From Streptomonospora sp. PA3 (lineage in GTDB: Bacteria; Actinomycetota; Actinomycetes; Streptosporangiales; Streptosporangiaceae): DNA of 64,000 nucleotides. Both the position numbers and the translations under genes were made by a program. The DNA lies in the NCBI RefSeq assembly GCF_009728995.1, contig NZ_VTZW01000010.1, positions 282,516-346,515 on the forward strand, written 5' to 3'. Below are positions 1 through 9,070 of the stretch, one piece after another (position 1 is the first letter of the stretch; each line of letters opens with the position of its first letter). Under the pieces are notes generated by a model, which was not told the origin of the DNA, did not search any database, and was given only the letters and a program-made list of their open reading frames with translations.

Positions 1-213
1 AGCGCGGTCGCAGCTTGCCGCCGAGCGCACGCAGTCCTTGCCAGGTGGAGCCGCACCATCGGTAGCGGGCCTCCGGCGCAAAAGTGCGCCGTGCGCTCGG
101 AGGCAAACCGACTCCGAATAGGCACGTGGCGCATCCGCGCCTCCGTTAGGGGCGGCGGCGGGCGGGATTCGCGCAACCCAGCCCCATTGCCGCAACCTCC
201 GTGGTGACCGGCT
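1..213. repeat. palindromic interspersed repeat, copy A (cut by window edge)
   Basis: This stretch aligns over about 210 bases with 20206-20420. Shared blocks include GCTTGCCGCCGAGCGCACGC, CGCCTCCGTT and GCGCAACCCAGCCCCATTGC. The block near 13-33 is also an imperfect inverted repeat of the block near 86-110, so a transcript could fold into a long stem. It has no coding frame of its own and lies just beyond the 3' end of dprA. The left edge is not visible. Confidence 0.75.
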
Positions 214-236
214 TCTCACACAGGACGTAGGCGTCG

Positions 237-1460
237 TCACCCGGAGGGCCGGCGGGGCGGGCGTCTGGCGCGCCAGCCCGAGGGGCCGCGTTCGATGAAG
301 CCCGCGGCGGCGAGCAGGCCGAGGCTGCTCAGGGCCGTGTCGAGGTCGAGGCCGCAGGTCTGGGCGATGGATGCCGTGCCGGCGCAGGCGCGGTCGGGAA
401 CCGCGTCGAGGACCCGGCGGGCGGTGCCGTCGAGGGAGTCGGGATCGAGCGCGGTACCGCCGTGCTCGGGGCGCAGATCGGCGCCGATCCGGCCGACCTG
501 CTCGACGACGTCGTCGGTGCCGGTGACGCAGACGGCGGCGCCGTCGCGCAGCAGCCGGTGGCAGCCGGCCGAGAGCGCCGAGGTGATCGGACCCGGCACG
601 GCCATGACCGCGCGGTGCAGGTCCTGCCCGTGGCGGGCGGTGTTGAGGGCTCCGCTGCGCAATCCGGCTTCGACGATCACGGTCCCGGGTGTGAGGGCGG
701 CGATGATCCTGTTGCGCACCAGGAACCCGTGCCTGCTGGGCGGGGCGCCCGGCGGGTGCTCGCTGACGAGCGCCCCGCGTGCGGCGATGTCGGCGAACAG
801 GTTCTCGTTTCCGCGCGGGTAGGCGAGGTCGAGGCCGCAGGCCAGAACCGCGACGGCCGGCGCGCCGGCGGCGAGGCTGCCGCGGTGTGCGGCGGAGTCG
901 ATGCCGTAGGCGCCCCCGGAGACCACCGCCCACGAGCGCTGCCCCAGGCCCCAGGCGAGATCGGCGGCCACGTGCAGGCCGTAGGCCGAGGCCGCGCGGG
1001 CTCCCACGATCGCGACCGAGCGCAGGCAGGCGTGGCGCAGGTCGTGGGCGCCGCGGACCCACAACGCGTAGGGGCGGCGCTGCCCGAGCTGGTCGAGCTG
1101 GGTGGGCCAGCCCGGGTCTCCGGGCACGATCAGGCGGCTGCCCAGCTCGGCGGTGGCCCCGAGCAGCGTGTCGGGGTCCAGTCCGGCCGCCCGGCCGCGC
1201 CAGCGCGCGGCACGCTTGGCGAGGTCCTGTGGGCGGACGCCCGGCGGCGGCTGCGGGGTCCCGCCGTCGCGCAGCGCCTGCCAGACGGCGGCGGCGCCGT
1301 GCTCGTCGAGCAGCAGGCCGAGGGCGGGATCGCCGGGTTCGGCCACCGCTGTCAGGCAAGCCCGGGCCGTGGCGTCGTCGCCGAGCGCCGGCGCGGGGGA
1401 AGCGGCAGGTTCCCCGGCATCGGGGAGCGGAGGGTCGGATGAGGAGTCGAGGCGGGTCAT
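237..1460 (-). CDS. dprA: DNA-processing protein DprA (Smf)
   Basis: DprA binds incoming single-stranded DNA and loads RecA during natural transformation; in actinomycetes its wider role is unclear. The 407-residue product has an N-terminal helical region and then the DprA Rossmann-like core: VAIVGARAASAYG, a VVSGGAYGIDSAAHRG motif, VAVLACGLDLAYPR and SEHPPGAPP. A small winged-helix-like C-terminal domain follows. The reading frame stays open far upstream. I chose the ATG at 1460 because the family homology begins soon after it; a GTG two codons upstream is possible. The gene follows comM and yraN on the same strand but is separated from comM by about 416 bases, which is unusually wide for this cluster. 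Confidence 0.9.
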   Translation of the reverse strand: MTRLDSSSDPPLPDAGEPAASPAPALGDDATARACLTAVAEPGDPALGLLLDEHGAAAVWQALRDGGTPQPPPGVRPQDLAKRAARWRGRAAGLDPDTLLGATAELGSRLIVPGDPGWPTQLDQLGQRRPYALWVRGAHDLRHACLRSVAIVGARAASAYGLHVAADLAWGLGQRSWAVVSGGAYGIDSAAHRGSLAAGAPAVAVLACGLDLAYPRGNENLFADIAARGALVSEHPPGAPPSRHGFLVRNRIIAALTPGTVIVEAGLRSGALNTARHGQDLHRAVMAVPGPITSALSAGCHRLLRDGAAVCVTGTDDVVEQVGRIGADLRPEHGGTALDPDSLDGTARRVLDAVPDRACAGTASIAQTCGLDLDTALSSLGLLAAAGFIERGPSGWRARRPPRRPSG

Positions 1461-1876
1461 GATCACGGCGGCGTCCAGGAGGCCGGCCAGGGCCGGCGAG
1501 GGCGCCGCCTTCCTCCTTTCGCAGGAAGGGCGAAGAGGACTCCGGCCGCAGCACACGAGCCGGAACACGCAGAGAAGGCCATCGCACCCTCGCGCCGGCG
1601 ACGCCCCTGCGGCGAGGGCGGCGACGGTGACGGGCCCCGCGCCGCCGGCAGCGGCGGGCAGCCGCGGTCGCCCGTCGGGACCCCGCCGCCTCCGCGCGGG
1701 GAGGCGTCCGGGTTCCGCCGGCGGCCGGGGTGCCGGGCGGTCCGGCCGTCCGTGCGGGCCGGTGCGTGTTCCGCGGGCGTGCGGCCGCGGCGCGGTCCCC
1801 AAGGCCGAGTCGCCGCTTCCGCACTCGGCGGCCCGCTGCTTGGGGCGGACCTTCGCGGTGGGCAAGCGCCGGCAGG
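1461..1876. other. 416-bp spacer between comM and dprA
   Basis: Very GC-rich sequence with overlapping open frames but no recognisable protein. The dprA frame runs through it without a stop and encodes low-complexity Arg/Pro/Gly sequence, so I treat it as non-coding. I see no clear promoter or terminator. Confidence 0.4.
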
Positions 1877-3424
1877 TCATCGGAGGCGCCCGGTCCACAG
1901 CGCGTAGGCGTAGGCGGTGTCCTCCGCCGTGGGTCCCGGGCGGTCGGCCAGGTCGGCGAGGGTCCAGGAGACCCGGAGGGCGCGGTCGAGGCCGCGGGCG
2001 CTGATCTCGCCGCGTTCCAGGGCCGTGGCGAGGATGCGCAGCGCTTCGGACGCCACGGGGAAGTGCCGCCGCAGCTCCGCACCGGGGACGGCCGCATTGG
2101 TGCTCCATGGCGTGCCCGCGAGGCGTTTCGCCGCGTGCTCGCGGGCCCTGGCGACCCGCTGGGCGACGGTGGCCGAGGACTCCGCATAGGCGCGGTCGGC
2201 CAGCAGTTCGGCATGGGCGACGGGCTGCAGCTCCACCTTGAGGTCGACCCGGTCCAGCAGCGGCCCCGAGAGGCGGCCGAGATAGCGGCGGCGCTGGGTG
2301 GAGGAGCAGGTGCAGGCGTTTCCGGACTTGCCGCAGGGGCACGGGTTGGCGGCGAGGACGAGCAGAAAGCGGGCGGGGAAGCGCACCGTCGCCGCGGAGC
2401 GCGCGACGACGACCTCGCCCGTCTCCAGCGGCTGGCGCAGCGAATCGAGGACGCCGCGGGCGAACTCGGGCGCTTCGTCGAGGAACAGCGCGCCGCGGTG
2501 GGCCAGCGATACGCAGCCCGGACGCAACCGGGTGCTGCCGCCGCCGACGATGGCGGCGCGGGTGGCGGTGTGGTGGGGTGCGCAGAAGGGCGGCTCGACG
2601 ATCAGCGGCGACCGGTCGGGCAGCGCACCCGCGACCGAGTGCACGGCGGTGACCTCGATGGACTCCGCGGAGGTCAGCCGCGGCAGCACCGTGGGCAGGC
2701 GTTCGGCGAGCAGGCTCTTGCCCGTGCCGGGCGGGCCGACCATCATCAGGTGATGCCCGCCGGCCGCGGCGATCTCCAGTGCGCGGCGGGCCACCGGCTG
2801 GCCCAGCACGTCGGCGAGATCGGGCCTGCGCGCGCCGGCGGAGTCGGCGGCCTCCTCCGGCTCGTGCACCGGATCGGCCGGGGCCTCCTCGGGAAGTTGT
2901 TCGGCGACCGGCTCGCCGCGCAGCCGCGCCAGCAGCTCCCGCAGCGAGGACACCGCGACCACCGTGACTCCCGGCACGAGACCGGCCTCTTCGGCGTTGC
3001 CGCGGGCCACGACGACGGTCGTGTGCCCGCAGCGGGCACCGGCCAGGACGGCGGGCAGCACGCCGCTCACCGGGCGGGTGCGGCCGTCGAGCCCGAGCTC
3101 GGCCAGTACGACGGCGGTGTGCAGCGGCATCGCCGGCACGGCACCGTCGGCCGCCAGCACCGCCGCGGCGATCGCGAGGTCGAAGCCGCTGCCGCGTTTG
3201 GGCAGGCTGGCCGGTGACAGGCTGACCGTGATGTGGCCCTCGGGCCAGTGCTCCCCGGAGTTGACGACGGCGGCCCGGATGCGGTCGCGCGCCTCGCGCA
3301 GCGCGGTGTCGGGCAGGCCGACCAGGGTCAGCCCGGCGGGTCCGTCGCCGAGATGGGCCTCGATCTCGATGATGTGGCCGTCGACGCCGATGAGCGCCAT
3401 GGAGCGGGTGCGGGCGAGGGCCAT
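1877..3424 (-). CDS. comM: YifB/ComM family Mg-chelatase-like AAA+ ATPase
   Basis: ComM homologues are hexameric helicases that promote branch migration of recombination intermediates during transformation; the older name magnesium chelatase reflects only the ATPase fold. The 515-residue product has an N-terminal Lon-protease-like fold (VSLSPASLPKRGSGFDLAIA), a Walker A motif (MVGPPGTGKSLLAERLP), Walker B (ALFLDEAPEF), a Cys-rich LAANPCPCG motif and a C-terminal Mg_chelatase_C region (SARGLDRALRVSWTLADL). The ATG at 3424 overlaps the yraN stop codon as TGATG, so translation is probably coupled. The length is typical of the family. It sits in the usual yraN-comM-dprA order. Confidence 0.92.
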   Translation of the reverse strand: MALARTRSMALIGVDGHIIEIEAHLGDGPAGLTLVGLPDTALREARDRIRAAVVNSGEHWPEGHITVSLSPASLPKRGSGFDLAIAAAVLAADGAVPAMPLHTAVVLAELGLDGRTRPVSGVLPAVLAGARCGHTTVVVARGNAEEAGLVPGVTVVAVSSLRELLARLRGEPVAEQLPEEAPADPVHEPEEAADSAGARRPDLADVLGQPVARRALEIAAAGGHHLMMVGPPGTGKSLLAERLPTVLPRLTSAESIEVTAVHSVAGALPDRSPLIVEPPFCAPHHTATRAAIVGGGSTRLRPGCVSLAHRGALFLDEAPEFARGVLDSLRQPLETGEVVVARSAATVRFPARFLLVLAANPCPCGKSGNACTCSSTQRRRYLGRLSGPLLDRVDLKVELQPVAHAELLADRAYAESSATVAQRVARAREHAAKRLAGTPWSTNAAVPGAELRRHFPVASEALRILATALERGEISARGLDRALRVSWTLADLADRPGPTAEDTAYAYALWTGRLR

Positions 3425-3861
3425 CAGGCCACCCCCTGGTGGTGCCGGACGAAGACGCGGTCTCCTGGAAGCACGAGCACGCAGACCACGTCGACCCGCA
3501 TGGGCCTGCCCCCGGCCCGGTGCGCGGCGGCCCACCGCCGCGCCAGCCGCCGCAGCCGCCGGCGCTTGGGTTCGGTCACCGCCTCCAGCGGCGACCCGAA
3601 CCGCAGGCTGGTGCGGGTCTTGACCTCGGCGACGACGATGGTGGGGCCCTGGCCGGCCACGATGTCGATCTCGCCCTCGGGGCAGCGCCAGTTGCGCGCG
3701 AGGATGCGCAGCCCGGCGCGCGCAAGGTAGGCGGCGGCCACCTCCTCCCCGCGCGAGCCGAGTGCGGTTCTGCGGGACGCCGCGGCGGGCGGGGCGGACG
3801 CGGGCGGCTGGAGGCGGTCGCGGCGGAGGGCGGGGCGTACGGAGCGGCGGAAGGAGCTCAT
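3424..3861 (-). CDS. yraN: YraN/UPF0102 family protein (predicted endonuclease fold)
   Basis: A 145-residue member of UPF0102, a family with a restriction-endonuclease-like fold whose biochemical role is not settled. The core motif is visible: [19 protein letters not shown], then [13 protein letters not shown], then VVAEVKTR, which supplies the E, D and ExK residues of the PD-(D/E)xK signature. The start is placed at the ATG at 3861, which leaves about 30 residues of basic, Pro/Ala-rich extension before the conserved domain. It is the first of the coupled yraN-comM pair, with the stop and start codons sharing a base. Confidence 0.88.
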   Translation of the reverse strand: MSSFRRSVRPALRRDRLQPPASAPPAAASRRTALGSRGEEVAAAYLARAGLRILARNWRCPEGEIDIVAGQGPTIVVAEVKTRTSLRFGSPLEAVTEPKRRRLRRLARRWAAAHRAGGRPMRVDVVCVLVLPGDRVFVRHHQGVA

Positions 3862-4207
3862 GCACCCAGGGTGATCGCCGGACACGCACCGCTCCACGCG
3901 GATTCGCCGCCTGTGGACAACCGGCCGAAAAAGGCCGGCGAAGGGCCGGGCCCGCGGGCACCGGAACCGGTGGGCGCGGGCCCGGCCATCTGCTACCGTC
4001 GCCGCCCTCGTCGCGTGCGCAACCGACGGCACCGGAACCGATCCGCGCAGGCCAAGCGCCGCCGCGCTCGCCTCCCCCCGCGTCCGGATCGCGCGTCGCG
4101 CCACATCACCGCGGCCCGCAAGACGACGCCGCCGGGCGGCGGACGGATCCGCTGCCCGGCGGCGGGAGCCGGGGGCGCCTCCGCCCGGGCGGGCGGGGCG
4201 GGCCCGG

Positions 4208-4531
4208 TCAGTGCGGCTTGCCGGTGGCCGGGACCTCCAGGTCGGACTTGGTGATCTCCTCGACGTTGACGTCCTTGAACGTCACCACGCGCACGTTGCG
4301 GACGAACCTGGCCGGGCGGTACATGTCCCACACCCAGGCGTCCTCCATCGTGACCTCGAAGTACATCTCGCCGTTCTCAGTGCTGCGCGGCTGCAGGTCC
4401 ACGTGGTTGGTGAGGTAGAACCGGCGCTCGGTCTCGACCACGTAGCTGAAGAGGCCGACGACGTCGCGGTACTCGCGATAGAGCTGCAGCTCCATCTCGG
4501 CCTCGTACTTCTCCAGGTCCTCAGAACTCAT
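4208..4531 (-). CDS. DUF2469 family protein
   Basis: A 107-residue acidic protein that matches the conserved actinobacterial DUF2469 family (start [20 protein letters not shown], then a [20 protein letters not shown] segment). The family has no established function, but it is nearly always found in the lepB-yraN neighbourhood. It has no signal peptide or membrane segment. The length and the ATG start agree with the family. It lies between lepB and yraN, with about 350 bases before the yraN start. Confidence 0.88.
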   Translation of the reverse strand: MSSEDLEKYEAEMELQLYREYRDVVGLFSYVVETERRFYLTNHVDLQPRSTENGEMYFEVTMEDAWVWDMYRPARFVRNVRVVTFKDVNVEEITKSDLEVPATGKPH

Positions 4532-4705
4532 TTCGCGCTCGCTTTCGTCGTGCAGTCCCGGTTGAGCGGCCCGGCCCCCTTCGCCTATGGGGTCTCGCGG
4601 GAAGGTCGAGATCCCGCCTTGATCAATCGACTACAGAACCATGATGCGGCACGTGTCAACCGTCTGGAAACGGCCCCGCCCCGGGTCCACTACCCCGTCC
4701 GCGGC

Positions 4706-5620
4706 TCATTCGCCGCCGCTGCCCAGCGGCCGCGCGGCGGCCCCCGACGGCTCCGCGACCGGCCGCTGCCGGCGGCCGGTGAATCCCGCGGGTACGGCCG
4801 CGGCCGCGCCCAGCAGCAGCGGCAGCGCCGCCGACGCCTCGGCGGCCTCCGCGGGCGCGGGGCCCGCGGCGCCCTGGGTGCCCGCACCGCCGCCGTCGGC
4901 CTTCTCGGAGCTGCCGCCCTCGTTGAGCTTCTCGAAGGTCTCCGGCGTGGACAGGGTGGCCCAGCGGTCGACCGGCCAGATGATCACGAACGCCCGCCCC
5001 ACCACGTGGTCGATGGGCACCGAGCCCCCGCCCGGCTCCTTCTGGTGCGTACGCGAGTCGTTGGAGGCGACCCGGTGGTCCCCCATGACCCACAGCCGCC
5101 CCTCGGGCACGGTCACCGGCCCGAACTCCCTGGGGGTGGCGAGGCTGCCCGGGAAGAGGTAGGGCTCGTCCAGCGGCACTCCGTTGACCGTGACCCGGTT
5201 CTGGGCGTCGCAGCACTGGACGGTGTCGCCCGGGACGCCGATCACCCGCTTGATGTAGTCGCGACCTGTGGGGGCCAGTCCGAACTGCTGGCCGACCCAG
5301 GTGAACGCGCGGGACACGGGGTTGGCGGACTCGTCGACGGCCACCGTGCCGGGCTCGTCCCAGGACCCGCCGCCGTTGAACACGACGACGTCGCCGCGCT
5401 CGATCTCGCGTACCTGGTAGACCAGCTTGTTGACGAGCACCCGGTCGCCGACGAGCAGCGTGTTCTCCATCGACCCGGAGGGGATGTAGAACGGCTGCGC
5501 GATCCACGTGCGGATGACGAAGGCCAAGACCAGCGCGATGACGATCAGGATCGGCAGTTCCTTCCAGAACGATCCCGACTTCTGCGCCTTCTCCTCGGTG
5601 TGCTCTCTCTTGGCGTTCAT
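4706..5620 (-). CDS. lepB: signal peptidase I
   Basis: Signal peptidase I removes signal peptides from Sec/Tat-exported proteins at the outer face of the membrane. The product (304 residues from the ATG at 5620) has a TM segment (LPILIVIALVLAFVIR) and then the catalytic serine motif PSGSMENTLLVGDRVLV. The catalytic lysine motif RDYIKRVIGVPGDTV and the box-E motif GDHRVASNDSRTH follow. A second hydrophobic stretch near the C-terminus (ALPLLLGAAAAVPAGF) probably anchors the other end. A GTG start at 5671 would add 17 residues that look non-conserved. Only one signal peptidase gene is seen, whereas Streptomyces has a cluster of four at this position. It lies downstream of rplS. Confidence 0.92.
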   Translation of the reverse strand: MNAKREHTEEKAQKSGSFWKELPILIVIALVLAFVIRTWIAQPFYIPSGSMENTLLVGDRVLVNKLVYQVREIERGDVVVFNGGGSWDEPGTVAVDESANPVSRAFTWVGQQFGLAPTGRDYIKRVIGVPGDTVQCCDAQNRVTVNGVPLDEPYLFPGSLATPREFGPVTVPEGRLWVMGDHRVASNDSRTHQKEPGGGSVPIDHVVGRAFVIIWPVDRWATLSTPETFEKLNEGGSSEKADGGGAGTQGAAGPAPAEAAEASAALPLLLGAAAAVPAGFTGRRQRPVAEPSGAAARPLGSGGE

Positions 5621-5886
5621 CGAACCCCCGCTCTCGGCCGCCCCGGCCTCACCGGCCCGAACCTCCGGCACCGTCCCGACACGACTCTGGCTCCCCTGCG
5701 CAGGGGCGCAGGAGAGCCAGAGCCGCCGGAGCGGGTGCCGCCGACGCGGACGGGTGGATGCGCCGCCGCGCCGGAGGCCGCTTCGTCATTGGTCATCGGA
5801 ACCGAAGCCTATCCGAGCGCAGCGCTGCGTGTCGGAAAAGCCACAGCAGCGATTCATGCGCCGCGCGACCGGACCGGGATCGGCGG

Positions 5887-6231
<345 letters not shown>

Positions 6232-6507
6232 CTCAGCGGTTCCTCATCGATTGCGCGCCGCGGCGACGGACAGTGCGGTTCGCGCGGGCGGATCTGCTGC
6301 TGGGGTCCTTCGGGTGCGCCTCTGCCCGGTCTGCGCGGCCGCGGTCAGCGGGTGCGGCGGCATGAGAACAAAGCGCGACGGCAGGGGCAACTCCCCTAGT
6401 CTGCCACACGTTGGGGCCCGGTCTGTAACCGAGGCCGCCGATCCCCCGGGCCGCACGCCTGCGCACAGCCCGCGAACCGCCGCCCTCACGGGGATGCGGC
6501 CCCGCGC

Positions 6508-7290
6508 TCACTCCGGCGGCGCCTGCTCCAGCAGTGCCAGGACCAGCTCCCGGTCGCTGCGGTCGAGCTCGTCCAACCGCCGGGCCGCCAGCTCGCGCAG
6601 CAGCTCGGGGCGGTTGCGGGCGGTCTTGCGCAGCGCCTCGTGGCGCCGCCAGCGGTCCACCGCGCCGTGGTCGCCCGACAGCAGCACGGGCGGCACCTCC
6701 TGGCCCCGCCAGTGCGCCGGCTTGGTGTACACGGGCCCTTCGAGGAGGTTCTCCATGGCGCCGGCCGCAAACGAATCCTGCACGACCGACTCCGCGTTGC
6801 CCAGGACGCCGGGCAGCAGCCGCGACACCGTCTCGACGACGACCAGCGTGGCCGACTCCCCGCCGGCCAGCACGTAGTCGCCGATGCTCAGCTCCTCCAC
6901 CGGCATGCGCCGCGCGGCGTCGGCGGCCACCCGCGCGTCGATGCCCTCGTAGCGCCCGCAGGCGAACACCAGCCACGGCTCCCGCGAGAGCCGCTTGGCG
7001 CCCTCCTGGTCGAAGGGGGTTCCGCTGGGGGTGGGCAGCACCAGTCGCGGCGGGGCCTGGGCGCCCGCGGTCACCGCGTCCAGCGCCTCGCCCCACGGCT
7101 CGGGCTTCATGACCATGCCGGGACCGCCGCCGTAGGGGGTGTCGTCGACGGTGTTGTGCCGGTCGTGGGTCCACGACCGCAGATCGTGCAGTCTGATGTC
7201 GAGGATGCCCGCCGCCCGCGCCTTGCCGATCAGCGACAGCTCCAGCGGCGCGAAGTAGTCGGGGAAGATGGTGATGATGTCGATGCGCAT
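6508..7290 (-). CDS. trmD: tRNA (guanine-37-N1)-methyltransferase
   Basis: TrmD methylates G37 of tRNAs that read CNN codons, using S-adenosylmethionine and a trefoil-knot SPOUT fold; this prevents +1 frameshifting. The 260-residue product begins MRIDIITIFPDYF. It carries the signature DDTPYGGGPGMVMKPEP, the AdoMet-binding VFACGRYEGIDARV, and the IGDYVLAGGESATLVVVE knot region. The length is typical. It belongs to the rpsP-khpA-rimM-trmD-rplS cluster. Confidence 0.97.
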   Translation of the reverse strand: MRIDIITIFPDYFAPLELSLIGKARAAGILDIRLHDLRSWTHDRHNTVDDTPYGGGPGMVMKPEPWGEALDAVTAGAQAPPRLVLPTPSGTPFDQEGAKRLSREPWLVFACGRYEGIDARVAADAARRMPVEELSIGDYVLAGGESATLVVVETVSRLLPGVLGNAESVVQDSFAAGAMENLLEGPVYTKPAHWRGQEVPPVLLSGDHGAVDRWRRHEALRKTARNRPELLRELAARRLDELDRSDRELVLALLEQAPPE

Positions 7291-7390
7291 AGGTGTGCGG
7301 GTGCTCCGGCGGCGGTTCCGGCACGCGGGCGCCGGCGAGGCGGGTGTGGGCGGACGGGACGGCGGGCGCGGGCGGCGGGCCGCGCGGGGA

Positions 7391-7903
7391 TCAGCGGCCC
7401 AGCTCCAGCAGGCCGGGAGGCGGATCGATCACCAGGCGGCCGGCCCCGGTGTCGACCTCGGGTACGAGGGCGCGGACGAACGGCACCAGCACCTCGCCGC
7501 CCGCGGAGTCGGTGATCACCAGGACGTCCTGGGCGTTGTGCAGCACGTCGGCCACGGTGCCGACCTCGGTGCCCTCGGTGGTCTCGGCCCGCAGCCCGAT
7601 GAGCTCGTGGTCGTTGAACTCGTCGGGGTCGTCGGCCGGCGGCACGTCGGCGGAGTCGACGAGGAGCGCGACTCCGCGCAGCTCCTCGGCGGCGGTGCGG
7701 TCGCCGACCTTCTCGAAGCGGACCAGCAGCCGGCCCGAGTGCCTGCGCGCCGATGCCACGGTGAGCGGGCCGGCGCCGGCGGGGTCGGTGTGCAGGAGGG
7801 CGCCCGGTGCGAAGCGCGAGCCGGGGTCGTCGGTGCGCACGTCCACGGCCACCTCGCCGCGGATCCCGTGGGCGCGGCCGATCCGGCCGACAACGAGACG
7901 CAT
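7391..7903 (-). CDS. rimM: ribosome maturation factor RimM
   Basis: RimM binds S19 and assists assembly of the 30S head. The 170-residue product has the N-terminal RimM beta-barrel (MRLVVGRIGRAHGIRGEVAV) and a C-terminal PRC-barrel domain (IGLRAETTEGTEVGTVADVL, EVLVPFVRALVPEVD). The ATG at 7903 is preceded at good spacing by a strong ribosome-binding site, AGGAGG, which decides the start. The open frame extends 14 codons further upstream, but those codons are not supported. It lies between khpA and trmD. Confidence 0.94.
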   Translation of the reverse strand: MRLVVGRIGRAHGIRGEVAVDVRTDDPGSRFAPGALLHTDPAGAGPLTVASARRHSGRLLVRFEKVGDRTAAEELRGVALLVDSADVPPADDPDEFNDHELIGLRAETTEGTEVGTVADVLHNAQDVLVITDSAGGEVLVPFVRALVPEVDTGAGRLVIDPPPGLLELGR

Positions 7904-8042
7904 CGTCCTCCTGCGGTTGTAGGCGCGCCGGGTCTGCGCGCACACGACTGCATCGCGCCGCTCGCCGGGAACGGCGCGAAGGTCCCGGCTCCCGCCGCGG
8001 CGTCCGCGCGGGCGGGCGCGCAGCGGGGGCCGGGACCGGCGC

Positions 8043-8285
8043 TCAGCGCACCTCGTTCAGGTCCAGCAGGTCGACGCGGACGTAGCGGTCGCCCGCCAGC
8101 GAACCGACAACGGTGCGCAGCGCCTTGGCGGTGCGCCCGTTGCGGCCGATGACCTTCCCGAGGTCGTCGGGATGGACCCGGACTTCGAGCACCTTGCCCT
8201 TGCGGAGCCTCCGGGCTCTCACCTGGACATCGTCGCCGTTGACGACGATGCCCCGAACCAGGTGCTCTAGCGCCTCTTCAAGCAC
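8043..8285 (-). CDS. khpA: KH-domain RNA-binding protein KhpA
   Basis: A small 80-residue KH-domain protein. The KH fold is recognisable from the VHPDDLGKVIGRNGRTAKAL segment, which contains the invariant GxxG loop (IGRNGR). In other bacteria KhpA binds RNA as a dimer with KhpB and influences cell division and translation. The GTG start lies one base after the rpsP stop, so the two genes are translationally coupled, as is usual in this cluster. Confidence 0.94.
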   Translation of the reverse strand: MLEEALEHLVRGIVVNGDDVQVRARRLRKGKVLEVRVHPDDLGKVIGRNGRTAKALRTVVGSLAGDRYVRVDLLDLNEVR

Positions 8286-8286
8286 G

Positions 8287-8766
8287 TCAGGCCTCGCCCT
8301 CAGGCTCCGTGGTCGTGTCTTCGCCGGACTTCTCGGTCTTCTCGGCCTTTTCGGACTTCTTCTCCGAGCCCGAGGACTTCTTGGACTTGCCGCCGCCCTT
8401 GGTGGACTCGTTGTCCGGGAGGACGAGCTCCTTGAGCACGGCCTGGAAGGCGGCCTCCTCGGCCTCCTTGTCCCTCGGCTCGGCGACCTTCAGCGGCCCC
8501 GGCTCCGGCAGCCCCTTGAAACGCTGCCAGTCACCGGTCAGCTTCAGGATGTTCTTGACCGGGCCGGTGGGCTGCGCCCCCACAGAGAGCCAGTGCTGCG
8601 CCCGCTCCGAGTTCACCTCGATGAAGCTCGGCTCTTCCTTCGGGTGGTACTTCCCGATCTCCTCGATGGCCCTGCCATCGCGCTTGGTGCGGGCGTCGGC
8701 GACGATGATGCGGTACTGCGGCGTACGGATCTTGCCCATACGCTTGAGTTTGATCTTGACAGCCAC
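8287..8766 (-). CDS. rpsP: 30S ribosomal protein S16
   Basis: The first 85 or so residues are a standard S16: [20 protein letters not shown], then [19 protein letters not shown]. The protein continues for about 75 more residues, ending in a low-complexity Lys/Glu/Ser/Thr-rich tail that begins after residue 110. Such charged C-terminal extensions occur in actinobacterial S16 proteins; a separate function is unknown. The total of 159 residues makes it about twice the length of the E. coli protein. It is the first gene of the rpsP-khpA-rimM-trmD cluster. Confidence 0.96.
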   Translation of the reverse strand: MAVKIKLKRMGKIRTPQYRIIVADARTKRDGRAIEEIGKYHPKEEPSFIEVNSERAQHWLSVGAQPTGPVKNILKLTGDWQRFKGLPEPGPLKVAEPRDKEAEEAAFQAVLKELVLPDNESTKGGGKSKKSSGSEKKSEKAEKTEKSGEDTTTEPEGEA

Positions 8767-9070
8767 GGGTGTGGATTCTCCCAGTTGCGATGCGATTGCC
8801 TGTCATCGCGCCGCGTGGGGATGCGGCGGAGTGTTCAGGCGGGGACGTTAGGTGCCCGGGCAAGTTAGAGGGCCGGCCCATCACACCGTTGGTCAACTAC
8901 CCATTGTGCCAGATCTCGGCGTACGCAACGCGCGTTGCGGAGGCCTTCGGCGGGTCCGGCCCGCATGACGGCCGTCTCACCCGGACCGGCGGCAGGCCGA
9001 TGCGCGCCCCGGAGCCGGTTCGGCCCCGCCCTGCCGGGCGCCCGGCACCCGCCGGGACGCCGGCCGCGCG
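8767..9070. other. 304-bp spacer between ffh and rpsP
   Basis: A non-coding stretch containing a locally less GC-rich island around 8880-8940. It should hold the rpsP promoter on the minus strand and the end of the ffh transcript. I could not pick out a convincing -35/-10 pair. Confidence 0.4.

Noticed and set aside
4532-4705. Missing rnhB between lepB and the DUF2469 gene
   Set aside because: It is present there in mycobacteria, but I recall it elsewhere in Streptomyces, so its absence here is not notable.
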